64,000 bases of DNA from Hartmannibacter diazotrophicus (GTDB taxonomy: Bacteria > Pseudomonadota > Alphaproteobacteria > Rhizobiales > Pleomorphomonadaceae), in NCBI RefSeq assembly GCF_900231165.1, contig NZ_LT960615.1, positions 1-64,000 of the forward strand. Reading direction: 5' to 3'. The position numbers and the translations under genes were made by a program. The notes beneath the pieces are model-generated. The model searched no databases and had not been told where the DNA came from. It worked only from the letters and a program-made list of their open reading frames with translations. Positions 28,792 to 37,885 of this stretch are shown here, one piece after another. Within the stretch, counting starts at the first letter, position 1, and every line of letters begins with the position of its first letter.

Positions 28792-29805
28792 ATGCGCAGA
28801 AATCATTTCCTTGCCCTTGCCGTCACATCCGCAGCTCTCGTTCTCGGAAATCTATCGATTGCAGAGGCGGCCTGTCCGGCGTTGCCCTATACGCTGTCGA
28901 ATGGGCAGGTGGCTGACGCCAACCAGATCATGAGCAATTTCAATTCTCTGGTGAATTGCTACGCCACCGGGCCCGCCGGACCGACGAATTCCGTGCAGTA
29001 TAACGCCGGCTCTGGCACCTTCGGCAGCACCGGACCTTTGACGGATGGTCAAGTGGTCATCGGCGCAACAGGCGGACCACCCCAAGCCGCCGGGTTGACG
29101 GCCGGCACCGGCATAACGATCACCAACGCACCGGGCAGTGTGACGATTGCGGCGGCCGGTGGTGGTGTTGCCGTCCAGCGCGAATTCGGCCCCTTCGCCC
29201 CGCCGACCGCGAGTTCGTTCACGTTCATCGACACCCCGTCGTCAGTCACGCCGACGATCACCGATGTCGCGAATGTGGGGCTTGTCTATTCGACGCCGGT
29301 CAACAGCTCTCTTGCGGTGTTTCCCGGCGCCTATCGGGCCGTGCCAACCAGTTCAACGTGGACGCTGACGGTTCGGGCCAAGTTCGGCATTCCCATGGGG
29401 ACTTACCCAAGCTTCGGCATATACGTGAAGGATACAGGCGGGAAAATGGTTGGGATATGCATAGAGCATGGAACAACTTTATTCTTGCAAGCGAAAAGAA
29501 TGAATTCATCATCTAGTTTTAATAGCACGCCATATGGATATGAAATAAAAGAGGTGCCATCATGGTTGCGCATTAATTACGATGGGACAAATTTGAACTA
29601 TTCAGTTTCGTGGGACGGGCAAAACTGGTTTTTTTACTGGTCAGAAGGCAAGTCAACATTCTTGAATGGAGCGTTGAGTTTGGTTGGTGTCGGAAATTCC
29701 CCGAGAATTACAAACACAGCGTACTGGAAAGCGGGTTCAACGATGGGGGGCGTGGTCACCTATTGGGACATCGATGACGATCCGGCTTCAAGCAGGACGC
29801 CTTGA
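28792..29805 (+). CDS. Secreted protein with phage tail-fibre-like stem and lectin-like C-terminus
   Basis: 337 residues. A signal peptide (about 1-25, ending near 'IAEAA') is followed by Cys-containing 'ACPALPYTLSNGQVADA', a Gly-rich fibre motif ('QYNAGSGTFGSTGPLTDGQ' and 'AGTGITITNAPGSVTIAAAG') seen in phage tail fibres, and a globular end with 'LRINYDGTNLNYSVSWDG', which resembles laminin-G/concanavalin-like folds. Start at 28792 has GGGAG upstream. DNA from about 29430 to 29740 is more AT-rich than the 5' half, suggesting a mosaic gene. It diverges from the RHS operon and may be a surface adhesin. Function is not known. Confidence 0.6.
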   Translation: MRRNHFLALAVTSAALVLGNLSIAEAACPALPYTLSNGQVADANQIMSNFNSLVNCYATGPAGPTNSVQYNAGSGTFGSTGPLTDGQVVIGATGGPPQAAGLTAGTGITITNAPGSVTIAAAGGGVAVQREFGPFAPPTASSFTFIDTPSSVTPTITDVANVGLVYSTPVNSSLAVFPGAYRAVPTSSTWTLTVRAKFGIPMGTYPSFGIYVKDTGGKMVGICIEHGTTLFLQAKRMNSSSSFNSTPYGYEIKEVPSWLRINYDGTNLNYSVSWDGQNWFFYWSEGKSTFLNGALSLVGVGNSPRITNTAYWKAGSTMGGVVTYWDIDDDPASSRTP

Positions 29806-29960
29806 CCCACCACCAGGAAGCCTCACCGACCGGTGCCGAATAACTTGCTCAAAGGCTATCAGGCCACTTCTGGGCGGCATGCATGACGGTCAGGATTGCA
29901 AGATCGGACTGCCGGACGCCGCGGACAATAACATGCCGCAGCGCCGGGAGTCGGGGTCGT

Positions 29961-30260
29961 TCAGTCCTCCGGGAACAAGATAGCTTCGTAATCCTGGGCG
30001 CTGTTGAGGATGTGCAGCACGTCAACCGCTTCGGCGCCAATTCGGTAGAAAATCAGATACTCGCCATAGGGACGGCGGCGCACGCCCTTTTGCTCGTAGC
30101 GAGGAACCAGAGGGTAGGCGCGGGGCATATCCGCCAGCCGATGACATCGATCGGCCAGTTCCTGGACGAAGGCCACAGCCCGTCGAGGATTATCCGCCGC
30201 GATGTAGTCGCCGATGCGTTCGAGGTCTGCTTCTGCCTCTTCGGTAATAACGACAATCAC
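29961..30260 (-). CDS. parE: ParE-family toxin
   Basis: 99-residue RelE/ParE-superfamily protein ('EEAEADLERIGDYIAADNP', 'YGEYLIFYRIGAEAVDVLHIL'), the usual length. ParE toxins generally poison DNA gyrase. It is encoded immediately downstream of the ParD antitoxin with a four-base overlap. Expected role: plasmid stabilisation by post-segregational killing. Confidence 0.9.
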   Translation of the reverse strand: MIVVITEEAEADLERIGDYIAADNPRRAVAFVQELADRCHRLADMPRAYPLVPRYEQKGVRRRPYGEYLIFYRIGAEAVDVLHILNSAQDYEAILFPED

Positions 30261-30520
30261 GCGCCGCGATCTTCCACCATTTTCTGGTACTTGGCGGTGA
30301 GGCGATCCGCCACTTCGCCGAGCGGTTTGACGCGTCCGGCGTCAGCATCCGCAAGGCCGCGACTGATTGCGGCGTCGAGTACGGCAAGCCGCTTTTCGCG
30401 CTCCTCGACCAAACGCACGCCTTCGCGCAGCACTTCGCTGCGGGAATTATAGCGCCCTGTCTTCACCAGATCGGTGACGTAGCTTTCCAGCTTGGGGCCG
30501 AGATTTGCGCTGCTTGCCAT
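30257..30520 (-). CDS. parD: ParD-family antitoxin
   Basis: 87 residues with an N-terminal ribbon-helix-helix ('LGPKLESYVTDLVKTGRYNSRSEVLREGVRLVEERE'-like pattern) and a helical toxin-binding tail. Start at 30520 is chosen because GGAG lies 7 bases upstream; ATG at 30526 would leave no spacing. It overlaps parE (ATGA) and presumably autoregulates the pair by binding upstream of 30520. Confidence 0.9.
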   Translation of the reverse strand: MASSANLGPKLESYVTDLVKTGRYNSRSEVLREGVRLVEEREKRLAVLDAAISRGLADADAGRVKPLGEVADRLTAKYQKMVEDRGA

Positions 30521-30719
30521 GTCCATACTCCTTGCCCTCTTATGGCATGGGATGATAATTGTTAGCAATATTTTACCTGACATGGGACAATGATCGAGAC
30601 ATGCGCTGGTTCCTTCTGTGTCCCAACTCTCAGTCCCATCTTCGCTCCTTGAGGGGCTGCGATGAGCCAGAAATCCCCCTCTATCCGTGAAGCCGAAATT
30701 ATCTCATCGGCGCTGAACC

Positions 30720-31060
30720 CGGACAAATTGTTCCGAGCGTGTTCGTGACGACTCCGACATCTGCGATGTGCGGTTGATCTGGTCGACCTCCACGGTCGTG
30801 TTGCCGCATCGCCGCGAAATGCAGTTGGCGGTTTCAGGATCGTTGATCACCGCGAAACGCACCCTGGAGGCGCTCCTGAACCATTTCGATGTGGCGTCCG
30901 CCTCCCAAAGGTCTCGTGCATGTATCCGATCGACTGGAAGTGAAAGGGAGGCTAATTGCATACTAGCGACTGGCACTCCGCCTGGTCTCGAGAATCCACA
31001 GGTAGTCAGGCCGCACCACCTCATCGAAGAGAAGCAATGTCCGATCCTTGGTCTCGCCAC
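30720..31060 (-). pseudogene. TraG C-terminal fragment (second, degraded copy)
   Basis: Two frames together encode sequence close to residues about 465-600 of TraG: 'RTLLLFDEVVRPDYLWILET' and, after a frame change near 30960, 'SKWFRSASRVRFAVINDPET' and '[20 protein letters not shown]'. It aligns with 12480-12800 but is clearly diverged, so it is not a recent duplication. It is likely the relic of another tra region carried or acquired by the replicon. Confidence 0.8.
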
Positions 31061-31228
31061 TGCGCTTCTGCAAGCAGCTTTGTGAACCGACGCAATCGCC
31101 TAAGAAAATATGAATGCGATATTCATGAAATGTGATCAGACATCGCTGACATCAGCAACCATACAGGGTATGTCTGGCATCGTGGGGAAGGGGGCTGGAA
31201 AGCTTGTCCAGCGAGAAAGGCTAATTCT

Positions 31229-31960
31229 TTGGAACATTTCGCAAAATCCGACCTGTCATTGTTGCTCTCGGAAATTGCAGGCCTCACGGACCGATATATG
31301 ATCGGTTCTCTGTTGCACAGAATAGCCGCCCGATATTCGCTGCAAGCGATGGCTTACATCGGCCTTGGAATGGCACCCTGTCAGGCGAATTCACCGCTTC
31401 TGGCCGCTGCCTACTCCTCCAGATGGATCAACCGCAACAGGGGGTGGCGATATATGGAAATAGAGCCGGCTCTGCGCTTTGCGTTCCAGCGGCTTCTGCC
31501 ACTGGACTGGGAGGAAATCAGTATGCCCGGCGAGCTACTGAATGCGCTCAGGCGTGCGATGGGCGAGCATGACAAAGGCCAACGCGGCGTCACGGTCCCT
31601 GTCCACGGCTATCGCGGCGATCTTGGCCTCTTGTCACTCTCTTCTGAGGTCTCGATTGCGGATTGGAAGCGGTGGAAATTATGCCGTCTGTCCGATTTCC
31701 AGGTTCTTGCCGTTCATTTGCACGAACGGGTGCTCCGCCTTGAGGGACAAGCGACCGGGCTGAATTGCCTGTCACCCCGTGAAATGGAATGTCTGCAGTG
31801 GATCGCCGAGGGGAAAACCGCCTGGGAATGCGCCGCAATCTTAGGCCTATCTCAAAGCACCGTACGCCACTACTTGGAAAGCGCACGTCGTAAGCTGAGA
31901 GCCGTAAGTAATACTCATGCTGTGTCCATCGCCCATCGGACGGGGCTGATTTTCCTGTGA
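31229..31960 (+). CDS. LuxR-family transcriptional regulator, TraR-like (autoinducer-binding domain plus HTH)
   Basis: 243 residues. The N-terminal autoinducer domain (about 15-165) keeps Trp66, Pro80 and Trp94 at positions equivalent to TraR W57, P71 and W85, but has Asn70 for Y61 and Glu79 for D70. The C-terminal LuxR HTH is clear: 'CLSPREMECLQWIAEGKTAW' and 'AILGLSQSTVRHYLESARRKL'. Start is TTG at 31229, with GAGAAAGG about 9 bases upstream. A TraM-like gene lies 300 bases downstream, supporting a role in quorum control of conjugation. No LuxI/TraI synthase is in the window. The changed pocket residues leave ligand and response uncertain. Confidence 0.82.
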   Translation: MEHFAKSDLSLLLSEIAGLTDRYMIGSLLHRIAARYSLQAMAYIGLGMAPCQANSPLLAAAYSSRWINRNRGWRYMEIEPALRFAFQRLLPLDWEEISMPGELLNALRRAMGEHDKGQRGVTVPVHGYRGDLGLLSLSSEVSIADWKRWKLCRLSDFQVLAVHLHERVLRLEGQATGLNCLSPREMECLQWIAEGKTAWECAAILGLSQSTVRHYLESARRKLRAVSNTHAVSIAHRTGLIFL

Positions 31961-32261
31961 ATTCGATGCGCCATGAATGCATCCGAGCAGATTTTGTGGA
32001 GCAGATGATGTGTGCAATAAAGCAACCTTGAGACTGTGCGTATTGCCATCGGGTATGGAAAGCCTCCTTTCGCGCTCCAGTGTTGATTGAACGCTTGCCA
32101 TCGGATCTGGCCTGATGCCGGTGGACGTTGGTTGGTGTTTCGGCAGCCGGGACGCGTTGGTTCGTTGGGGCCAGCGATAGCGGTTTTCCCGTCCCACGGT
32201 CTGCGCACAGTCATTTTTCAAAGCGGTGCATCGAGACCGGAGCCTTTGGAACATCAATACC
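31961..32261. other. Gene-free region upstream of the TraM-like gene
   Basis: About 300 bases with no supported gene. A CTGCGCACAG-containing stretch at about 32200-32210 is only partly palindromic and falls short of a tra-box consensus. The promoter of the TraM-like gene should lie here. Confidence 0.35.
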
Positions 32262-32591
32262 GTGCCAAACACGATCGATCTAGACTTCGATAAGGCGTCT
32301 TCTGAGCAGTCCATCGCCGCGATCATCGCGGCGATGGAGCCTCAAGAGATTGAGCAACTGGCTATCGACGTCATTATAGAGCAGCGACGCCGGCTCGAGA
32401 TTACGCAAGGTCTCTACGAATGTCTCAATGCGGGCCACTCTCAGGAGCTGAGCGATATGGCTCGCCAGGAACTTCGGTACAAATACCACTTGGCGCTAAT
32501 TCAAATGAAGGCGCATCATGCGTTGGTCGCAACTGTTCTTCATACGCTTGGCTATGTTCCGAAAGTTCCAGGGGATGACGCCACGCATTGA
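32262..32591 (+). CDS. traM: TraM-like quorum-sensing antiactivator
   Basis: About 109 residues, all-helical. 'MEPQEIEQLAIDVIIEQRRR' and the C-terminal 'HALVATVLHTLGYVPKV' match Ti-plasmid TraM (102 residues, C-terminus with LNTLLSILGFIPKV). TraM binds TraR and blocks DNA binding until the autoinducer quorum is reached. Proximity to the TraR-like gene fits this partnership. The start is uncertain: GTG at 32262 gives the family length, GTG at 32226 adds 12 residues. An IS3 element begins 75 bases downstream. Confidence 0.75.
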   Translation: MPNTIDLDFDKASSEQSIAAIIAAMEPQEIEQLAIDVIIEQRRRLEITQGLYECLNAGHSQELSDMARQELRYKYHLALIQMKAHHALVATVLHTLGYVPKVPGDDATH

Positions 32592-32751
32592 TACTGTTTC
32601 CGAGGTTCAAATCTCTGACGCCTTCATTTTGGTTCCATAAGATATCTTACGCGAATTGTGTCATGTTGCCCCTCGTCAGCACCAATGGCACAGATTTGAG
32701 GTAGTGATTTAAGGAGGATCCGGGCTTCGTCGTAGTGACGAAGGAACGAAG

Positions 32752-33138
32752 ATGAAGCCCAGATCCTCCAATGCAAAATCGCCGGCGAAGGCCCCTGCGG
32801 AGCAGGTGGTGAAGGATATCCGGCGGCAGACGCGGCGCCACTTCTCGGCCGAGGATAAGATACGTATCGTGCTCGAAGGTCTGCGCGGCGACGACAGCAT
32901 TTCCGAGCTTTGCCGCAAGGAAGGCATTGCCCAGAGCCTGTATTACACCTGGTCGAAGGAGTTCATGGAGGCGGGCAAGCGCCGCCTGGCGGGCGACACC
33001 GCCCGTGCCGCGACCACCGGCGAGGTGCAGAACTTGCGCCGGGAGACGCGAGCCCTGAAGGAATGCGTTGCCGATCTGACGCTGGAAAATCGACTGCTCA
33101 AAAAAAGCATGATCGGGGATGGGGACGGCGAAGAATGA
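32752..33138 (+). CDS. IS3-family transposase OrfA
   Basis: 128 residues with an IS911/IS3-type helix-turn-helix ('ISELCRKEGIAQSLYYTWSKEF') and a C-terminal leucine-zipper-like coil ('LRRETRALKECVADLTLENR'). It overlaps OrfB by 4 bases (ATGA), near an A-rich stretch CAAAAAAAGC that could serve frameshifting. Confidence 0.9.
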   Translation: MKPRSSNAKSPAKAPAEQVVKDIRRQTRRHFSAEDKIRIVLEGLRGDDSISELCRKEGIAQSLYYTWSKEFMEAGKRRLAGDTARAATTGEVQNLRRETRALKECVADLTLENRLLKKSMIGDGDGEE

Positions 33139-34115
33139 GGTATCCCGCATCCGAGAAGCTCGAAATCATTCGGATCGTCGTGCAGTCGCACCAGCCCGCC
33201 AAGCGCACGCTGGACCAACTCGGCATTGCCCGCCGGACGTTCTACCGCTGGTATGATCGCTACCTCGAAGGTGGGCCCGAAGCGCTGGAGGATCGGCCGT
33301 CAGCGCCGAACCGGGTATGGAACCGCATCGGCGAGGACATCCAGGACCAGATCGTCGAGATGGCGCTGGAGGCGACCGACCTCAGCCCCCGCGAACTGGC
33401 GGAGCGCTTCACCGACGAGAAGCGTTACTTCGTGTCGGAAGCCACGGTTTACCGGCTGCTCAAGGCCCACGATCTGATTACCAGTCCGGCCTATACAGTG
33501 ATCAAGGCCGCCGATCAGTTCCACACCAAGACCACCCGGCCGAACGAGATGTGGCAGACCGATTTTACCTACTTTAAAATCATCGGGTGGGGCTGGATGT
33601 ACCTGTCGACGGTGCTCGACGACTTCTCACACTACATCATCGCCTGGAAGCTGTGCACCACCATGCGTGCTGAGGACGTCGCCGACACGCTGGACATAGC
33701 ACTTAAGGCCTCGGATTGCGACAGTGCCACGGTGCTGCACAAACCCAGGCTGCTCAGCGACAATGGGCCGAGCTACATTGCCGGCGAACTGGCGGAATAC
33801 ATCGAGGCCCGGAAGATGAGCCATGTGCGCGGCGCCCCGTGCCATCCCCAGACCCAGGGCAAGATCGAGCGCTGGCACCAGACTCTGAAAAACCGCATCC
33901 TGCTGGAGAACTACTTCCTGCCCGGCGACCTCGAAACCCAGATTGAGGCCTTCGTCGAACACTACAATCACCAGCGTTACCACGAGAGCCTGGCCAACGC
34001 GACACCCGCCGACGCCTACTTCGGCAGGGCGCCGACGATCATCAAGCAGCGTGAAAGGACCAAGCGACAGACCATCGAATATCGGCGCTTGCAGCACCGC
34101 AAGCTCGCCGCCTAA
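33135..34115 (+). CDS. IS3-family transposase OrfB (DDE integrase core)
   Basis: 326 residues: N-terminal HTH ('TLDQLGIARRTFYRWYDRYL'), then the integrase core with D in 'WQTDFTYFKI', D in 'LLSDNGPSYIAGEL' and E in 'GKIERWHQTLKNR', and 'YNHQRYHESL'. Uninterrupted, so possibly active. Confidence 0.92.
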   Translation: MRYPASEKLEIIRIVVQSHQPAKRTLDQLGIARRTFYRWYDRYLEGGPEALEDRPSAPNRVWNRIGEDIQDQIVEMALEATDLSPRELAERFTDEKRYFVSEATVYRLLKAHDLITSPAYTVIKAADQFHTKTTRPNEMWQTDFTYFKIIGWGWMYLSTVLDDFSHYIIAWKLCTTMRAEDVADTLDIALKASDCDSATVLHKPRLLSDNGPSYIAGELAEYIEARKMSHVRGAPCHPQTQGKIERWHQTLKNRILLENYFLPGDLETQIEAFVEHYNHQRYHESLANATPADAYFGRAPTIIKQRERTKRQTIEYRRLQHRKLAA

Positions 34116-34281
34116 CATCAAAACCAAGATGAGGCCCGCTCTTCCCTAATCTACGTCGCGATCTGAGCCACATGTTCTGACGACGGACAATGACAAGCCA
34201 TTTGAGAACTACGACCTCGACTGGCCGAAGACCCCGAATGCCGACCTGCGGATGCTTCCAGTTTGTCACCGCTATCGAGAG

Positions 34282-35925
34282 TTATCCTTCGTCTGCTTCC
34301 GACCATTTCGGTCTTGGTGCAGCATCGAGGAGCTTGCGCGTATAGGCGTGCGCCGGATTGCCGAAGATCGTTTCCGTCGATCCGTCTTCGACAATGCGGC
34401 CCTTCTGCATCACGATGATCCTGTCGGCGAAGTGGCGTACGATCGGCAGATCATGGGTGATGAACAGATAGGACAGGCCGAGGCGGGACTTCAGGTCGGC
34501 GAGAAGATCGACGACCTGGATCTGAATGGAAACGTCGAGGGCCGAAACCGCCTCGTCGCACACGATGAGTTGCGGTTCGCTGGCAAGCGCCCGCGCGATA
34601 GCGATACGCTGCTGCTGACCGCCCGAAAACTGGTGCGGGTAGCGCGTGGTGTGATCCGCCTTCAGGCCGACGAGTTCGAGAAGCTCGACGACCCGGTCGC
34701 GCCAGTGTGTCCTCTCCAGCATGTCGCTGTGAATGCGCCATGGCTCTGAGATGATCCGCTCAACATCCATCCGCGGGTTCAGCGAACCGCTCGGGTCCTG
34801 GAACACCATCTGGACCTTTCGGCGCAGATCGAGCAGTGACTTGCCGGAAAGCCCAAAGATATCCCGGCCGTCGAAAAGAGCCTTGCCGGAGGTCGGGTCG
34901 TTCAGCCTCAGCAGGATGCGGGCGATCGTCGACTTGCCGGAGCCGGATTCCCCAACGATGCCGAGAGTCTCGCCGCGGGCAAGGTCGAAACTCACGTCGT
35001 CGAGCGCGCGCAGGCTGCGCTGCCCGCCGAACAGCCCCCCCGAGAGCCCATAGTCCTTGACGAGGTGCTCGACCTTGAGAAGGCATTCGCCTGTTGCCCG
35101 ATCTGGCGCCGCCCGCGCCGCAGGCGGCGTATGAGCATGGGCGGCCATCAGACGCTTGGTGTAGTCGTGCAGGGGGCGGTTGAAGACGTCTTCCGCCCTG
35201 CCCTCTTCGACAATCCGGCCGCCCTTCATCACCATGATGCGATCGGCCATGGCCGCGGCGACGTCCAGGTCATGCGTGATCAGAACGAGGGCCATGTGTT
35301 TCTCGGCCTGCAGATTGCGCAGGAGGTCGAGAATCTGTGCCTGGACACTGAGGTCGAGCGCCGTCGTCGGCTCGTCGGCAATCAGCACCTCCGGATCGAG
35401 CGCGATAGCCATCGCGATCATGATGCGTTGGCGCTGCCCGCCCGAGAACTGATGCGGATACTGACCAATGCGGGTTTCAGGATCGGGAATGCCAACCCGC
35501 TTCAGAAGATCGAGTGACCGACGCCGGGCCTCGGCGCCCCGCGCGATACCGTGGACCTCAAAGACCTCGGCGATCTGCCGGCCGATACTCAGAACCGGAT
35601 TGAGATGGGCCAATGGGTCTTGGAAAATCATCGCGATGCGACGACCGTTGATCTCGCGGCGGCCCCTCCTGTCGAGGCTGCGCAGATCGATGTCATGGAA
35701 GGCGATCCGGCCCGCGACAAGATCGCCTGGCGGACAGTCGACGAGGTCCATCACCGTTCGCGTGCTGACGCTTTTGCCCGAGCCGCTTTCACCAAGAATG
35801 ACGAGGGTCTCGCCGCGGCAAACACGGAAGCCGACGTTTTCGACCGCCCGGACCGGCTCGTCGTCGGAAAGAAAGTCGACCGTCAGGCCGTCGACCTTGA
35901 GAATTTCGGCACCAGGCACGCTCAT
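34282..35925 (-). CDS. Fused two-domain peptide-type ABC ATPase (OppD-OppF like)
   Basis: 547-residue protein made of two ATPase domains. Domain 1 (about 1-255) has GESGSGKS and '[14 protein letters not shown]'; domain 2 (about 280-547) has a second GESGSGKS and '[14 protein letters not shown]'. Each ends with the oppD/F-type 'HAYTRKLL' or 'HDYTKRLM' segment. It energises the two permeases upstream, overlapping the DppC-like gene by 4 bases. Start at 35925 is the ATG of '[13 protein letters not shown]'; longer readings run into the permease. It is the last gene of the kdgD-importer operon. Confidence 0.92.
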   Translation of the reverse strand: MSVPGAEILKVDGLTVDFLSDDEPVRAVENVGFRVCRGETLVILGESGSGKSVSTRTVMDLVDCPPGDLVAGRIAFHDIDLRSLDRRGRREINGRRIAMIFQDPLAHLNPVLSIGRQIAEVFEVHGIARGAEARRRSLDLLKRVGIPDPETRIGQYPHQFSGGQRQRIMIAMAIALDPEVLIADEPTTALDLSVQAQILDLLRNLQAEKHMALVLITHDLDVAAAMADRIMVMKGGRIVEEGRAEDVFNRPLHDYTKRLMAAHAHTPPAARAAPDRATGECLLKVEHLVKDYGLSGGLFGGQRSLRALDDVSFDLARGETLGIVGESGSGKSTIARILLRLNDPTSGKALFDGRDIFGLSGKSLLDLRRKVQMVFQDPSGSLNPRMDVERIISEPWRIHSDMLERTHWRDRVVELLELVGLKADHTTRYPHQFSGGQQQRIAIARALASEPQLIVCDEAVSALDVSIQIQVVDLLADLKSRLGLSYLFITHDLPIVRHFADRIIVMQKGRIVEDGSTETIFGNPAHAYTRKLLDAAPRPKWSEADEG

Positions 35926-36848
35926 CGTGCGGTCCTCCGCAGCGATTGCAGCCGCCAGCGTTGCTGCGGGTCGGCGAGCGTGCGCGCCCAGCTCGACAGG
36001 AGATTGAGGGACAGCGTCGTCAGCATGATCGCCAGCCCGGGCCAGAAGGCGATCCACCAGGCGTTGCCGAGATAGCCCCTGCCCGTCGCTACCATCGCCC
36101 CCCAGGTGAAGTCGGGCGGCTGGATGCCGAGGCCAAGGAAGCTCAGAGCCGATTCCGCCAGGATGACGGTGGCGAAATCGATCGCTGCGATGGTCATCAG
36201 TGTCGGCACCACCAGAGGCGCGATATGGGTGAGCACGATCCGCGTGGGGCTCGCCCCCATGGACCGCGCCGCACTCACGAACATGCGCTCGCGCAGTTCC
36301 AGCACTTCCGCGCGCGTCGTGCGCAGATAGACCGGGATGCGCGTCAACGTGAGCACGATGACGAGATTGGCGATGCTCGGTCCAAGCGTGTAGAGCACGA
36401 TCAGCGCCAGCAGCAGCGAGGGAAAGCTCATGATCACGTCGGCAAGACGCAAGATCAGGTGGCTGAACCAGCGCTCCGAATAGCCGGCAACAAGACCGAG
36501 CGCTCCGCCGACCAGCATCGAGGCTGCAACGGCCAAAGCCGCGATCCCGAGAGTGTATTGCGCTCCGACGATGAGGCGGGCAAGCAGCGAGCGACCCAGC
36601 GTATCGGCGCCGAGGACATAGAGCCAGCTCTGGCCGAGGTCGAACGGCGCCAGATTGCGTTGGCGCAGGCCAAGCTTCGTCGCCGCGTCGCCGATCAGCA
36701 GCGGTCCGGCGATGGCCGCGACCAGAAGGCAGAGCAGGTAGAGCGCGGAAAAGAGCGCCAGCTTGTCGCGCCAGAGATAGCGCCCGAGCCGGCAGAGCTT
36801 GCAGTCCGGGCGGCGTGATGGCTGGGCGTCGGTGAGAACCATGGTCAT
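35922..36848 (-). CDS. Peptide-type ABC permease (DppC/OppC like)
   Basis: 308-residue inner-membrane permease with an N-terminal cytoplasmic stretch, about six membrane helices and an EAA loop ('SAARSMGASPTRIVLTHIAP'). The C-terminal 'SFLGLGIQPPDFTWGAMVATG' segment is diagnostic of DppC-type permeases. It shares one base with the stop of the DppB-like gene (TGATG) and overlaps the ATPase by 4 bases. Confidence 0.92.
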   Translation of the reverse strand: MTMVLTDAQPSRRPDCKLCRLGRYLWRDKLALFSALYLLCLLVAAIAGPLLIGDAATKLGLRQRNLAPFDLGQSWLYVLGADTLGRSLLARLIVGAQYTLGIAALAVAASMLVGGALGLVAGYSERWFSHLILRLADVIMSFPSLLLALIVLYTLGPSIANLVIVLTLTRIPVYLRTTRAEVLELRERMFVSAARSMGASPTRIVLTHIAPLVVPTLMTIAAIDFATVILAESALSFLGLGIQPPDFTWGAMVATGRGYLGNAWWIAFWPGLAIMLTTLSLNLLSSWARTLADPQQRWRLQSLRRTAR

Positions 36849-37768
36849 CAGGTCTGAAGCCGGATTCGGGGATCGAGCACCATGTAGAGAATGTCGATCG
36901 CGATGTTGAGAATGAAGATGGCGACGGCAGTGACGAGAATGGTCGATTGCACCACGGCGAAGTCGCGCTGGACGATCGCGTCGATCATCAGCTTGCCGAT
37001 GCCCGGCCAGCCGAACACAGTCTCCACGACCACGGCGCCATTGACGAGACCGGTGGCAAGGTCGCCAGCCACCGTGACGACGGGCAGCAGCGAACAGCGA
37101 AGCGCGTGGCCGAAGATGATGCGCCGCTCGGGCACGCCCTTGGCGATCGCCGTCTTGATGTAGGGCGAGGCCAGCGCGCCCAGCATGGTGCCACGCACGA
37201 CCTGGGTCAGGAGGCCGAAAGGGCGCAAGGTCAGCACCGTGACCGGCATGATCCAGTAGACGATCGAACCGGTGCCCGATGTCGGCAAGAGGTCAAGCGA
37301 GACCGAGAAGACCAGGATGCCGACGATGGCCATCCAGAAGTCGGGTGCACTGGCACCGGCCAGCGAGACAAGATTGACAAGGCGATCGAAGAATCCACCC
37401 GGGCGCGCGGCGGCCAGCGATCCGAACAGAAGCGCGAGAAGAATGGCCATCGACATCGCCACCACGGCAAGCGCCAGCGTGTGGGGGAAGGCTTCCAGCG
37501 CCACGGCCATCGCCGACCGGTTCTGCCGCAGGGACAGGCCGAAATCGAGATGGGCAAGATCGCCGAGGTAGCACAGGAACTGGATGACGACAGGACGATC
37601 GAGCCCATGGAGATGCGCGAACTCGGCCCGCTGGCCGGCACTCGCGTCGAGCGGCAGGTAGAGCCCCGATGGGTCCCCCGTCAGCCGGGACAGGAAGAAG
37701 ACGAGCACGAGCAAGCCAAGCATCGAGGCCATGCTGTGCAGGGCCCGCTTGCCGAAAAAGCTCCACAT
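36848..37768 (-). CDS. Peptide-type ABC permease (DppB/OppB like)
   Basis: 306-residue permease. Its N-terminal 'VLVFFLSRLTGDPSGLYLP' region and the C-terminal 'VVVETVFGWPGIGKLMIDAI' element are typical of DppB. It pairs with the DppC-like subunit. Despite the family name, such importers also carry sugars, sugar acids and opines; the operon partner KdgD points to a sugar-acid or related substrate. Confidence 0.92.
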   Translation of the reverse strand: MWSFFGKRALHSMASMLGLLVLVFFLSRLTGDPSGLYLPLDASAGQRAEFAHLHGLDRPVVIQFLCYLGDLAHLDFGLSLRQNRSAMAVALEAFPHTLALAVVAMSMAILLALLFGSLAAARPGGFFDRLVNLVSLAGASAPDFWMAIVGILVFSVSLDLLPTSGTGSIVYWIMPVTVLTLRPFGLLTQVVRGTMLGALASPYIKTAIAKGVPERRIIFGHALRCSLLPVVTVAGDLATGLVNGAVVVETVFGWPGIGKLMIDAIVQRDFAVVQSTILVTAVAIFILNIAIDILYMVLDPRIRLQT

Positions 37769-37885
37769 GGCATCCCTCTTTCACAGTGAACGAACCCTCC
37801 AGGTCCGATCACGTCGATATCGCCGGCATGATACCGGGAAAGTCAGGGGGCTGAGGCCAGACATGTGCATCTGGCCCCCGCATGG

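Larger units (their letters stand above)
32667..34189 (+). mobile_element. IS3-family insertion sequence, about 1.5 kb
   Basis: Two overlapping ORFs flanked by imperfect inverted ends: left from 32667 (TGCCCCTCGTCAGCACCAAT) and right ending at 34189 (complement TGTCCGTCGTCAGAACATGT), both continuing into TGGC-CAGAT. No target duplication is apparent. The element lies immediately downstream of traM, in a position where other transfer genes might be expected. Confidence 0.82.

Noticed and set aside
32195-32215. tra-box-like CTGCGCACAG near the TraM-like gene
   Set aside because: Only half of the dyad is present; not enough to call an operator.
35946-37789. Long plus-strand frames opposite the peptide-type permeases
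   Set aside because: They are highly charged shadow frames without motifs, while the minus strand carries complete DppB/DppC-like genes.
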